This document shows positions 24,855 to 33,297 of a DNA stretch of 55,252 nucleotides, piece by piece (the first letter of the stretch is position 1; each line of letters begins with the position of its first letter). Source of the stretch: Mycolicibacterium palauense (lineage in GTDB: Bacteria > Actinomycetota > Actinomycetes > Mycobacteriales > Mycobacteriaceae); contig NZ_NVQF01000038.1 in the NCBI RefSeq assembly GCF_002592005.1, positions 1-55,252 on the forward strand. Reading direction: 5' to 3'. The position numbers and the translations under genes were made by a program. The notes beneath the pieces were generated by a model. That model saw nothing but the letters and a program-made list of their open reading frames with translations, was not told the origin of the DNA and searched no databases.

Positions 24855-26219
24855 ATGCCCGAGGAATCAGACCTCAAGAACGCCACCGACCTGGCCCTGA
24901 CCGCCGCGTGGATGGCGGGGGCCGTCGTACTGGCCTACGTGCTCGGGCTGGCCCTGACCTGGCTGGTGTTTCGCGTCGGGCGCCGCAGCACCCTGGTGCG
25001 CGACGCCGCGGACCTGGTCCGCCGGCCGTTGCGGGTGACGCTGATGGTGATCGCGGCGATGATCGCCCTCGGACGCACCACCGACGAGTCGACGCCCTGG
25101 CGCGGGACGGCCGATCACCTCCTGCTGATCCTGCTGATCGGGGTGCTGACCTGGCTGGGCGCCAACGTGGTGCTGGTCTTCGAGCGGCGGGTGATCGCCC
25201 GCTACGCCGGCGGCGGCGAGACGATCACCGACGCCGACCGGCACTGGCGGCGCATCCGTACCCAGGTGATCACGCTGCGCCGGCTGGCCATCGCCGTCGT
25301 CGTGGTGCTGGGGCTCGCCGCGGTGCTCAAGACCTTCCCGCGGTTCAACGACATCGGGACCGGACTGTTCGCCTCGGCCGGGGTGCTGTCGGTGGTGGCG
25401 GGCCTGGCGGCCCAGACCTCGCTGGGGGCCGTCTTCGCGGGCATGCAGATCGCGTTCTCCGACGCCGTTCGCGTCGGCGACGTCGTCGTGCTCGAAGACG
25501 AGTGGGGCCGTATCGAGGAAATCACGCTGACCTACGTCGTCGTGCAGCTGTGGGACCAGCGTCGCCTGGTGCTTCCCACGACCTACTTCACCACCAGCCC
25601 GTTCCAGAACTGGACCCGCAACGCCACCGAGCTGCTCGGCACCGTCGAACTCGACCTCGACTTCATGGTCCCCTTCGATGAGATGCGCGAGGAACTCCAG
25701 CGGCTGCTCAACGACAGCGACCTCTGGGACCATCGGACCGGCATCCTGCAGGTCACCGACGCGGTCGGCGGTCATGTGCGGGTGCGGGCCCTGGTCAGCG
25801 GGCCCAACGCCGGCGCGCTGTTCGACCTGCGGTGTGCCGTGCGTGAAGGCCTGGTCGCCTGGCTGCAGCGCACCGCACCCGGTGCCCTGCCCCAGTGGCG
25901 GGTGGGCCCGGCCAATCCCCCCGATGTCGCCCGCGGCGCGTGGAACCGCACCAATATGAGCAGCCGCGCCGACTCGGCGCTGTTCACCGGCAGCGAGGAG
26001 GCCGAGCGCCGCGCCCGCGAGTTCGAGGGGGCCGGTGTCGGCAGTGGTGCCGGACCGCACGGCGGCCACCATGATGGTCGGCACGACGGACGCGGCTCCG
26101 GGCCCCCCGATGGAACCCCAGAGGGAACCCCAGACGGACCCCCGGATGGACCCGGGGACGGGCGCAACGGTGCGGACCCGTACGCCGAGCGCATGCCGCG
26201 CGGCTACGACGAGGGCTGA
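24855..26219 (+). CDS. MscS-family mechanosensitive channel
   Basis: 454 residues. Four N-terminal hydrophobic segments (about 15-40, 58-72, 86-106 and 142-162) are followed by the pore helix region FASAGVLSVVAGLAAQTS and the MscS signature with IAFSDAVRVGDVVVLEDEWG (residues ~195-216). The beta domain follows, with ITLTYVVVQLWDQRRLVLP and FQNWTRNATE. These channels open under membrane tension to release solutes. The tail beyond ~residue 370 is low-complexity, His/Gly/Asp- and then Asp/Gly/Pro-rich (GGHHDGRHDGRG, then repeated PDG/PEG units), probably a disordered cytosolic extension. It ends 12 bp before the convergent SGNH gene. Confidence 0.9.
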   Translation: MPEESDLKNATDLALTAAWMAGAVVLAYVLGLALTWLVFRVGRRSTLVRDAADLVRRPLRVTLMVIAAMIALGRTTDESTPWRGTADHLLLILLIGVLTWLGANVVLVFERRVIARYAGGGETITDADRHWRRIRTQVITLRRLAIAVVVVLGLAAVLKTFPRFNDIGTGLFASAGVLSVVAGLAAQTSLGAVFAGMQIAFSDAVRVGDVVVLEDEWGRIEEITLTYVVVQLWDQRRLVLPTTYFTTSPFQNWTRNATELLGTVELDLDFMVPFDEMREELQRLLNDSDLWDHRTGILQVTDAVGGHVRVRALVSGPNAGALFDLRCAVREGLVAWLQRTAPGALPQWRVGPANPPDVARGAWNRTNMSSRADSALFTGSEEAERRAREFEGAGVGSGAGPHGGHHDGRHDGRGSGPPDGTPEGTPDGPPDGPGDGRNGADPYAERMPRGYDEG

Positions 26220-26231
26220 CAAGCCTGCCTG

Positions 26232-26963
26232 TCACAACCTGCGCGGTAGCTGGGCCTTGATCAGCGGAGCGATCTTGGCGGCCAGGTAGCCGTGACCGGT
26301 GTCGGTGGGGTGCACGCCGTCGGCGCCGATGAGCGTGGGTGCGTCGACGAACCAGCGCTCGGCCAGGGGGTCGACGAACACCGCGCCGGCCGCCAGGGCC
26401 TGGTGCGCCAGGACGTCGCGGATCTGCAGGATGTTGGCCGGCGGGTCGGCGGTGGGCCAGGGCGGTCCGATCACCAGCAGTGTCGCCAGCGGGGCGGTGG
26501 ACTTGGCGGCCTGGAAGGCCGCGCGCGCCGCCAGCGCCAGCGCCGACAGGTCGACGCCCTGGTCGTTGCGGGAGCCGAAGAACACCACCAGCACGTCGTC
26601 GGGACGGACGGCGCGCGCCGTCAGGTCCCCGAACACGCTTCCGTGGTCGCCGCGTACCCCGTACCCGGCGCGGCCCTCCGAGGCGACGTCGGGGGCGACG
26701 CGGATCCCCTCGTCGGCCAGTCGCTTCCAGGTCAGCGACGCCCAGCCGCGGTCGCCGAGGCCGCCCTCGTCGGTGCCGGTGGTGTAGGAGTCGCCGATCA
26801 CCGCGACGTGGTACAGCGGGGTGTCGACGGTCAGGGGACGGACCCGGGGGGCGGTCGGCGCGCTCAGCAGCGCGCCCAGCAGGGCGGCGGTCACCGCCGT
26901 GGCCGCGGTGGCGCGCGCCCCCGCGGCGGCGAGGGACAGCCCGACGGAACTGAGACGACTCAC
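26232..26963 (-). CDS. Secreted SGNH/GDSL hydrolase
   Basis: 243 residues. The N-terminus is a signal or anchor segment (residues ~15-38). The SGNH catalytic blocks are all visible: VAVIGDSYTTG with Ser59 (block I), a Gly-containing SEGRAGYGV stretch (block II), FFGSRNDQG with Asn (block III), and DGVHPTDTGHGY with Asp215 and His218 (block V). The family removes or transfers acyl groups on sugars and lipids. It follows the acyltransferase-3 gene on the same strand after 75 nt; such pairs, like the two halves of OatA, often modify cell-surface glycans. The GTG start has AGGAAGG 5 nt before it. Confidence 0.87.
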   Translation of the reverse strand: MSRLSSVGLSLAAAGARATAATAVTAALLGALLSAPTAPRVRPLTVDTPLYHVAVIGDSYTTGTDEGGLGDRGWASLTWKRLADEGIRVAPDVASEGRAGYGVRGDHGSVFGDLTARAVRPDDVLVVFFGSRNDQGVDLSALALAARAAFQAAKSTAPLATLLVIGPPWPTADPPANILQIRDVLAHQALAAGAVFVDPLAERWFVDAPTLIGADGVHPTDTGHGYLAAKIAPLIKAQLPRRL

Positions 26964-27038
26964 GGCGACCTTCCTGGCGAAGACGTGCTGATGGGGGTTC
27001 CCGACCGGGGCGGCGCGTCGGTGCGCCGCGGCAGAACT

Positions 27039-28349
27039 TCACACGGCGCGAGCGGGTTCGTGTGCCCTGTGCTGGTCGGTGTCGACCCGGCGCAGCCTGG
27101 CCCGGCGCGCCGGGTCGGTCGCCAGCGGTGGACCGCCCCGCCTGGAGTGCGGTGGATCCGCGCTGCGCACGTCGACCATCCGGCGCATCCAGTGCCGCGC
27201 CGGCTCCTCGACGGTGTGGTAGAGCACCATGGCGGCGAGGACGGCCAGCCCCAGCAGGCCCGCCACGATGAACTTGCCGGGTACCCCGTCGATGGTCAGC
27301 TCGAACTGTTCGGCCGCCCACAGCCAGGAGGTGTGGACCAGCTCGTGGACCATGTACAGCGCAAAGGAGATCTGCCCGCCATAGACGAGGACACGCGTCG
27401 ACAACACCCGAGGCAGGGTTCCGGCGCCGATCGCCAACGCGACCACCAGCGGCACGAACAGCAGGTCCACCACCCCGCTGGAGTCGCTGACGTTGGGAAT
27501 CGGGTGGGCATCGAAGTAGTAGAGGATGCCGACGATCGCCGCCGCGATCAGCACCGAGGCGTAGCCGCCCGCCAGGCGCATCCGGTCGGTCAACTGCAGC
27601 CTGCGCACCGCGGCGCAGGCCAGCGCCCCGGCGATGAACTGCATCACGATCCGCGGCAGCCAGCTCCACGGCGTGTAGAAATGCCCGCTGGCCAGCAGTA
27701 GCAGTACCGGCGGAAGGGACGCCGCGACCGCCAGCCACAGCAGGCCCCGGGCGCGGGTGGCGCGAGCCACCCGGAACACCACCAGGATCAGCACACCGAA
27801 CATGAGATAGGCCAGCCATTCCGCACTGATCGACCAGGCCGGGCCGTCCCAGCTGGAGTCGTCGAAGAACGGCTGGAACCACAACTGAACCAGGAACAGC
27901 TGGCGCACATAGCTCAGCGCGGTGAACTGGTCGGTGTTCTCGGCGGGCACGTGGCCGACGTGCAGGGTGAAGATGACCCACAGCGCCGCCAGGTGCATGG
28001 TCACCAGGTAGACCGGCCAGACCCGCGCCAACCGCAGCCACAGGAACCGCGTGGTGGCCCCCAGCGACCAGGCCGGGCCCATCCGATCGAGGTAGTTCCA
28101 GGTCAGCACGAACCCGCTGAGGATGAAGAACAGATCCACGCCCTGGGCCCCGCAGTTGAGCACCGGCGCCAGAGCCTCGCTGAAGCCGGGCGCCGCCGCG
28201 TGTAGCAACGGACGGAAATGGAACAGCACCACCCACACCGCGGCCACGATGCGAAGGCCGGTGAGGGCCTTGATCTCTCCGCCGATCTCTCCGCCGCGCA
28301 CAGCACTCTTTCCAGCAGGACCTGCGTTGTCGTCAGGGGTGAGGGACAC
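27039..28349 (-). CDS. Acyltransferase-3 family membrane protein
   Basis: Up to 436 residues with about ten membrane helices. The signature ALTGLRIVAAVWVVLFHFRP carries Arg33 and His44, the conserved residues of AT3 enzymes, followed by GAQGVDLFFILSGFVLTW. AT3 proteins carry acyl groups across the membrane and place them on surface sugars or lipids. The C-terminal ~70 residues are basic and cytosolic. The annotated GTG at 28349 has no clear ribosome binding site; GTG at 28301 has GGAAAG upstream and would give a protein of 420 residues, so the start is uncertain. It is probably transcribed with the SGNH hydrolase gene downstream. Confidence 0.85.
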   Translation of the reverse strand: MSLTPDDNAGPAGKSAVRGGEIGGEIKALTGLRIVAAVWVVLFHFRPLLHAAAPGFSEALAPVLNCGAQGVDLFFILSGFVLTWNYLDRMGPAWSLGATTRFLWLRLARVWPVYLVTMHLAALWVIFTLHVGHVPAENTDQFTALSYVRQLFLVQLWFQPFFDDSSWDGPAWSISAEWLAYLMFGVLILVVFRVARATRARGLLWLAVAASLPPVLLLLASGHFYTPWSWLPRIVMQFIAGALACAAVRRLQLTDRMRLAGGYASVLIAAAIVGILYYFDAHPIPNVSDSSGVVDLLFVPLVVALAIGAGTLPRVLSTRVLVYGGQISFALYMVHELVHTSWLWAAEQFELTIDGVPGKFIVAGLLGLAVLAAMVLYHTVEEPARHWMRRMVDVRSADPPHSRRGGPPLATDPARRARLRRVDTDQHRAHEPARAV

Positions 28350-28562
28350 CGGCCGGCCGGGCGATCAGCCCCCCGCGACCCGGCGACCGGAGGTCTCTGC
28401 AGACTAGCAGCGACGGCGGCCGGCAGGCGGCTGCGCAACGCTGTGCGGTTGCTGAAGAAAACCCTTCGCGCCCCCTTGCCGGACCGCGGGTATCGTTATG
28501 AGGTTGCCGGCGGTCTCTGGTCGTCCCGGCCGGAGACGATCGAGAGGGGGACGGGGTTGGCG
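28350..28562. promoter_or_regulatory. Divergent promoter region of the acyltransferase and signalling operon
   Basis: It contains GGGTAT at 28488-28493 on the plus strand, like the -10 of SigF-type promoters, but I find no matching GTTT at the usual distance. A purine-rich GAGAGGGGG near 28540 may serve the first gene of the operon. Confidence 0.3.
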
Positions 28563-29780
28563 ATGCGCGTGCCGGATGACGGCGTGCCGGCTCCGCGACA
28601 TCACGACGACTCCCGGGTGGCCTCCGCGCCGCCACTGTCGGTGCTGCTGATTGAGGACGATCGCGGTGACGCCGTCATCGTCGAGGAGTTGATCGCCGAC
28701 ACCGGGGCGGACATCCGGGTGGCCTGGGCCCCGTCGCTGGCGGCCGCCGCGCCGAAGCTGACCGCGGCCCGCCCGGACTGCGTGCTGCTCGACGTGCATC
28801 TGCCCGACTCCAGCGGGATGGACGCGGTCAAACGCGTTGCCGACCTGGACCCGACCATCCCCATCGTGGTGCTCACCGGGCTCGCCGACGAGGAGTTCGG
28901 GGTGTCGGCGTTGGCGTCGGGCGCGCAGGACTACCTGGTCAAGGGGCGCGTGGAGCCGGAGTCGCTGCACCGCGCGGTGCTGTATGCCATCGAGCGCAAA
29001 CGCGCCGAGCTCACCGCCGTCGAACTGCACGCCAGTCAGTTGCGTACCCGGGAGAACGCGCGGCTGGAGCGCGGGCTGCTGCCCTCGCCGCTGCTGCTGG
29101 ACGATCCCGGCGTGCAGATCGTCGCCAAGTACCGGCCCAGCCGGGAGAACGCACTGCTCGGGGGCGACTTCTTCGACTTCGTGCAGACCCCCGACCGCAC
29201 CGTGCACGTGATGATCGGCGACGTGGCCGGCCACGGACCCGACGAGGCCGCGCTCGGGGTGGCGCTGCGGATCGCCTGGCGCACGCTGACCTTCATCGGG
29301 ATGCGCGGCGCCGACCGGATGCGCGAGCTGGACCGGATTCTGCGCGCCGAGCGGGCCTCGGGCGGTATCTTCGCCACGGTGCTGAGTCTGGCGATCCCTC
29401 CGGACAGCCGGCACATCTTCGCGGTGCGGGCCGGCCATCCGGGAATGCTGCTGCACGGCCCGGATTCGGTGGACTGGGTGCTGCCGCAGGGCGGCCCGGC
29501 CCTCGGTCTGCGCTGCACGGAATGGGAACCGGTCAAGGTGGATCTCCCCGGGGACGCGGGTCTGGTGCTGCTCACCGACGGGCTGTTCGAGGGCCACTCC
29601 GGCAGCGGCAACGAACGCCTCGGCGAGGACGGGCTGCTGGAGATTGCCCGGTCACTGGCCGCTCTGCCCGGCCCGGAGTTCATCGACGGCCTGATCGACG
29701 CCGCCGAGACCCGGGCCGCGCCCTACGGAGGGATCGCCGACGACATCGCCGTCGTGCGTGTGCAGCGGACGGTCGGGTGA
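28563..29780 (+). CDS. Response-regulator/PP2C phosphatase (RsbU-like)
   Basis: 405 residues. A receiver domain (about 24-145) has the acidic pair in LLIEDDRGD, the phosphoacceptor Asp77 (CVLLDVHLPDSSG), Thr105 and Lys127 (DYLVKGR). A helical linker (150-175) leads to a PP2C/SpoIIE phosphatase domain with GGDFFDF (Asp202), IGDVAGHGPDEA (Asp220), VLLTDGLFEGHSG and DDIAVVRV, all metal-binding positions. Such proteins dephosphorylate anti-sigma-factor antagonists when the receiver is phosphorylated. It is the first gene of an operon; its stop overlaps the kinase start by 4 bp (GTGA). The start could also be TTG at 28557. Confidence 0.9.
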   Translation: MRVPDDGVPAPRHHDDSRVASAPPLSVLLIEDDRGDAVIVEELIADTGADIRVAWAPSLAAAAPKLTAARPDCVLLDVHLPDSSGMDAVKRVADLDPTIPIVVLTGLADEEFGVSALASGAQDYLVKGRVEPESLHRAVLYAIERKRAELTAVELHASQLRTRENARLERGLLPSPLLLDDPGVQIVAKYRPSRENALLGGDFFDFVQTPDRTVHVMIGDVAGHGPDEAALGVALRIAWRTLTFIGMRGADRMRELDRILRAERASGGIFATVLSLAIPPDSRHIFAVRAGHPGMLLHGPDSVDWVLPQGGPALGLRCTEWEPVKVDLPGDAGLVLLTDGLFEGHSGSGNERLGEDGLLEIARSLAALPGPEFIDGLIDAAETRAAPYGGIADDIAVVRVQRTVG

Positions 29781-31387
29781 CGCGGCCCGCCGGCCGGGGC
29801 AGCTCGCTCACCGTGCAGGGTTGGCTGCTCGCGGTGCTGTCGGTGATGGGTGTGATGGTGCTCGCCGGCGGGGTACTCGCCGGTGTGCTGCTGACCCGCT
29901 CCGACCGCGTAGCCCGTCAGCTCAGCGACGACGTTCAGCCGTCCCGGGTGGCGGCCTACCAGCTGCAGGGGGCGCTGCGCGACCAGGAGACCGCGGTGCG
30001 CGGCTATCTGCTCTCGGCCGACCCGCAGTTTCTCGAGCCCTACTCCGAGGGGCGGCGCACCGAAGAGGTCGCGGCCGCAGAGATCAGGCAACACCTGGTC
30101 GGCCGTCCCGACCTGCTGGCGGACCTGTCCACCATCGAGGAGGCCGCCGACTCCTGGCGCGCCAACTTCGCCGAACCGCTGATCGCCAGCGTCACCCCGG
30201 GCACGCCGAACCTGGTCAACCAGGACCTCGCCGAGCGTGGGAGAGCCGAATTCGACCGGATCCGTGGGCTTTTCGATCAGCAGAACATCGCTTTGAACCA
30301 GGCGCGGTTGACCTCACTGGAGCAGCTGGACAACATCCGGGACTGGCGTGACCGCGTGTTGATCGGCGTCATCGCGGTGGTGCTGCTGACCGCGGTGCTG
30401 CTGGCGGTACTGGTCCGCCGAACGGTGACCCGGCCGCTGGAGGCGCTGGCCGCGGCGTGCCGGCGGGTCACCGACGGCAACTTCGGCGAGACCATCCCGG
30501 TGCGCGGGCCCAAGGACATCAGGGCGATCGCCGGTGACGTCGAAGACATGCGCCAGCGGATGGTGGCCGAACTCGACGCCTCGACGGCGGCGCGGGTGTT
30601 GCTCGTCGAGCAGGCCGAGGCCCTCGACGAGCAGGCCGAAGAACTGCGCCGCTCCAACGCCGAGCTGGAGCAGTTCGCCTACGTGGCCTCCCACGATCTG
30701 CAGGAGCCGCTGCGCAAGGTCACCTCGTTCTGCCAGCTGCTGGAGCGGCGCTACGGCGACAAGCTCGATGAACGGGGGGTCGAGTACATCGCCTTCGCCG
30801 TCGACGGGGCCAAACGCATGCAGGTGCTCATCAACGACCTGCTGACGTTCTCGCGGGTGGGCCGGCTCAACGCCACCGACACCGAGGTGGACCTCGATGT
30901 CGCGCTGGATGCCGCGCTGGACAACCTCGCCACCGCGGTCGGCGAATCCGGCGCCGAGATCCGCCGTCCCGCAGAGGGGCTCCCCGTGGTCAGCGGCGAC
31001 CCGACGCTGCTGACGATGCTGTGGCAGAACCTGATCGGCAACGCCGTGAAATTCCAGCGTCCGGGCGTCGTGCCCCGGATCGCCGTCGATGTCCGCCCCG
31101 GCGACGGCGAGCACGACGGCCAGTGGGTCTTCGAGGTCTCCGACAACGGCATCGGTATCGACGACGACTTCGTCGACAAGGTCTTCGTGATCTTCCAGCG
31201 GCTGCACGGCCGGGACGCCTATGGCGGAACCGGCATCGGGCTGGCACTGTGTAAGAAGATCGTCGAGCACCACGGCGGCGCCATCTGGATCGACACCTCC
31301 TACAGCGACGGGACCAGGTTCACGTTCACCCTGCCCCGGCACGCGGAGACTCAAACCCCGATTGCCCTGGAAGGAACACGCGCATGA
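29777..31387 (+). CDS. CHASE3-HAMP sensor histidine kinase
   Basis: 536 residues. A membrane helix at ~16-40 is followed by an extracellular domain of ~150 residues with the CHASE3 pattern (LQGALRDQETAVRGYLLSAD), a second helix at ~194-213, and a HAMP linker with RRTVTRPLEALAAACRRV. After a coiled coil comes the dimerisation helix with FAYVASHDLQEPLRKV (His306) and a HATPase domain with NLIGNAVKFQ, VSDNGIGID and GGTGIGLALCKKIVEHHGG. The H-box and catalytic domain resemble phytochrome-type kinases, but there is no chromophore domain. It overlaps the upstream phosphatase gene and the downstream regulator gene by 4 bp each, so all three are made together. Confidence 0.92.
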   Translation: MTRPAGRGSSLTVQGWLLAVLSVMGVMVLAGGVLAGVLLTRSDRVARQLSDDVQPSRVAAYQLQGALRDQETAVRGYLLSADPQFLEPYSEGRRTEEVAAAEIRQHLVGRPDLLADLSTIEEAADSWRANFAEPLIASVTPGTPNLVNQDLAERGRAEFDRIRGLFDQQNIALNQARLTSLEQLDNIRDWRDRVLIGVIAVVLLTAVLLAVLVRRTVTRPLEALAAACRRVTDGNFGETIPVRGPKDIRAIAGDVEDMRQRMVAELDASTAARVLLVEQAEALDEQAEELRRSNAELEQFAYVASHDLQEPLRKVTSFCQLLERRYGDKLDERGVEYIAFAVDGAKRMQVLINDLLTFSRVGRLNATDTEVDLDVALDAALDNLATAVGESGAEIRRPAEGLPVVSGDPTLLTMLWQNLIGNAVKFQRPGVVPRIAVDVRPGDGEHDGQWVFEVSDNGIGIDDDFVDKVFVIFQRLHGRDAYGGTGIGLALCKKIVEHHGGAIWIDTSYSDGTRFTFTLPRHAETQTPIALEGTRA

Positions 31388-31824
31388 CTTCAGCCGTGCG
31401 AGCCATCGACGTGCTGCTCGTGGAGGACGATGCCGGCGACGAGCTGATCACCCGGGAAGCGTTCGAGCACAACAAGATCAAGAACACCCTGCACGTGGCC
31501 CGCGACGGGCAGGAGGGCCTGGACTTCCTCTACCGCCGCGGTCAGTACGCCGAGGCCCCGCGCCCGGACCTGATCCTGCTCGATCTGAATCTGCCCAAAT
31601 ACGACGGCCGACAGTTGCTGGAAACGATCAAGTCCGATGCCGATCTGTGCCATATCCCGGTGGTGGTGTTGACCACCTCCGCGGCAGAAGAGGACATCCT
31701 GCGCAGCTACAAGCTGCACGCCAACGCCTACGTGACCAAGCCGGTGGACCTCGATCAGTTCATGGGTGCAGTTCGCCAGATTGACGAATTCTTTGTTCAA
31801 GTGGTGCGGCTGCCCCAGTTCTGA
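31384..31824 (+). CDS. Single-domain response regulator (Rcp1-like)
   Basis: 146 residues, receiver domain only. VLLVEDDAGDE gives the acidic pair Asp15/Asp16, LILLDLNLPKYDG the phosphoacceptor Asp67, VVVLTTSAAEED the switch Thr97, and YVTKPVDL the conserved Lys119. The long region between strands 2 and 3 (DFLYRRGQYAEAPRPD) is typical of Rcp1-type regulators paired with phytochrome-like kinases. With no output domain it probably shuttles phosphate or acts by protein contact. Its ATG overlaps the kinase stop (ATGA). Confidence 0.92.
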   Translation: MTSAVRAIDVLLVEDDAGDELITREAFEHNKIKNTLHVARDGQEGLDFLYRRGQYAEAPRPDLILLDLNLPKYDGRQLLETIKSDADLCHIPVVVLTTSAAEEDILRSYKLHANAYVTKPVDLDQFMGAVRQIDEFFVQVVRLPQF

Positions 31825-31947
31825 GGCGGCCCGCGGGCTCCGCATTCTCACAGAAGTGTTAGACGATTCCCCCGGTGACCTTAGAGTAACTGGCTAACCT
31901 CGGTGACAAGGTTGAGGTCGGCTGAGGTCGAGGAATCGAGGGTACTC

Positions 31948-32394
31948 ATGGGGTCCACAATGTTCTCCGGTACCGGGTCCGCGCACGCCAACCCGGTGTT
32001 TGACTGCGGTGGCGCGAAGATTCGGGCGCGATCGCGACACTGTGCCACAGTGGTGGCGGTGTCGGGCACGATCTCCGCAGCTAACCTCTCTCGGCTGGCC
32101 GACCACGTCACGCGGTTCGTGCTCCCCGACACCCCGTTCGTGCTCGACCTCAGCGCCGTGGCTTCGGCAAGCGCCGATGCGCTGGCGTTGCTCGAGGCGG
32201 TTGACACCCGGTGCACGGCCGAGCAGGTCCAGTGGGCCCTCATCGGGAGCCGAGCGCTGACCGCGCTGCCCGGTGTCGGCGAGGACGCGGCCTTCCCGGT
32301 CGTCGGCTCGGTGTCGGAGGCCCTGTACTACTTCGACGAGGCCACCCAGCGCCGCCGCGCACTGCTGCTGCCGCTGCTCAAGAAGACCGCGTAG
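31948..32394 (+). CDS. Degenerate STAS-like anti-sigma-antagonist protein
   Basis: 148 residues. The core VVAVSGTISAANLSRLADHV, FVLDLSAVASASADALALLEAV and VQWALIGSRALTALPGV follows the beta-alpha order of STAS proteins. The usual DSSG phosphorylation motif is altered to ASAD, keeping one serine. If it is a target of the upstream REC-PP2C phosphatase, this would form a partner-switching module, but the anti-sigma factor is not in the window. ATG at 31948 has GAGG upstream; an in-frame start 15 codons earlier is less well supported. It lies 123 bp after the response regulator and may have its own promoter. Confidence 0.65.
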   Translation: MGSTMFSGTGSAHANPVFDCGGAKIRARSRHCATVVAVSGTISAANLSRLADHVTRFVLPDTPFVLDLSAVASASADALALLEAVDTRCTAEQVQWALIGSRALTALPGVGEDAAFPVVGSVSEALYYFDEATQRRRALLLPLLKKTA

Positions 32395-32427
32395 GCACCG
32401 CCGGGCCCCACCGCCGGGTCCCGTGGC

Positions 32428-32502
32428 GCGGTGCCGAATTGCGCTGTGCCGCGCGGTGCCGAATTGCGCTGTGCCGCGCGGTGCCGAATTGCGCGGTGCC
32501 GA
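32428..32502. repeat. 25-bp tandem repeat, three copies
   Basis: A 25-bp unit beginning GCGGTGCCGAATTGCGC occurs at 32428-32452 and 32453-32477 without change and at 32478-32502 with a few changes. It fills most of the 137-bp spacer before the MOSC gene and ends 16 nt upstream of its -10 box. Confidence 0.9.
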
Positions 32503-32518
32503 AACGGGTGGCGCCCCA

Positions 32519-32524
32519 CTACGC
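32519..32524 (+). promoter_or_regulatory. -10 box of the leaderless MOSC gene
   Basis: TACGCT is followed by 7 nt and the ATG at 32532. The -35 region would fall at the end of the 25-bp repeats. Confidence 0.55.
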
Positions 32525-32531
32525 TGTGGCC

Positions 32532-33200
32532 ATGGCCGATGTGCTGAGCGTGAACCTGGCGCGCCCGCGCACCAATCCCGACCACCAACAGTCGGATACC
32601 GGCATCGACAAGGTCCCGACCGCCGACGTCGTCGAGGTGCGCTCCCCCGGTCCGATGCACGGCGGTCTGGGCAGTGGCCTCGTCGGCGACCTGATCGGCA
32701 ACCACCAGGTCCACGGTGGCGATGATCAGGCCGTCTACGCCTACGCCCGCGAGGACCTCGACGGCTGGCAGGCCGACACGGGCCGGGATTTCCCCGGCGG
32801 CTCCTTCGGGGAGAACCTGACCACCTCGGGGATCGACGTCACGGGCGCGCTCATCGGCGAGCGCTGGCGGGTCGGCGACTCCGGGCTCGTCCTGGAGGTC
32901 TCGGCACCGCGCATCCCCTGTCGCACCTTCGCCGCGTTCCTCGACATCGCCGGCTGGATCAGGACGTTCACCGAGGCCGCCAAGCCGGGCGCCTACCTTC
33001 GGGTGATCACCCCGGGAACGGTGCGTGCCGGCGACCGGATCACGGTGACCTCCCGCCCCGACCACGCCGTCACGGTGGGGCTGGTCTTCCGGGCGCGCAC
33101 CCGCGAACCGCAGTTGTTGCCCCAACTGCTCGTCGCCGACGCGTTGCCCGACGAGATCAAGGAACAGGTGCGCCGCCGGGTCGCCGACCCGAAATCCTGA
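32532..33200 (+). CDS. MOSC-domain protein
   Basis: 222 residues, a stand-alone MOSC domain of the YiiM type. Key features are VVEVRSPG, GLVGDLIGNHQVHGGDDQAVYAY, FPGGSFGENLTTSGID, RVGDSGLVLEVSAPRIPC with the conserved Cys130, and a C-terminal helical part. MOSC proteins bind molybdenum cofactor, and YiiM-type members reduce N-hydroxylated compounds. No cofactor synthesis gene is near. The start is set by the leaderless promoter; a longer in-frame reading would run through the tandem repeats. Confidence 0.88.
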   Translation: MADVLSVNLARPRTNPDHQQSDTGIDKVPTADVVEVRSPGPMHGGLGSGLVGDLIGNHQVHGGDDQAVYAYAREDLDGWQADTGRDFPGGSFGENLTTSGIDVTGALIGERWRVGDSGLVLEVSAPRIPCRTFAAFLDIAGWIRTFTEAAKPGAYLRVITPGTVRAGDRITVTSRPDHAVTVGLVFRARTREPQLLPQLLVADALPDEIKEQVRRRVADPKS

Positions 33201-33297
33201 CCCCGGCTGCCCCTGACCCGAGTCCCCTGGCCCCAGTCCTCTGTCCCGGAGCCGCCGGGCCGGCCGCGGAACGGCGCCGTGTGGCACGCTGCTCGGT

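Noticed and set aside
32428..32502. CRISPR array
   Set aside because: The repeats are directly adjacent with no unique spacers, and no cas genes are present.
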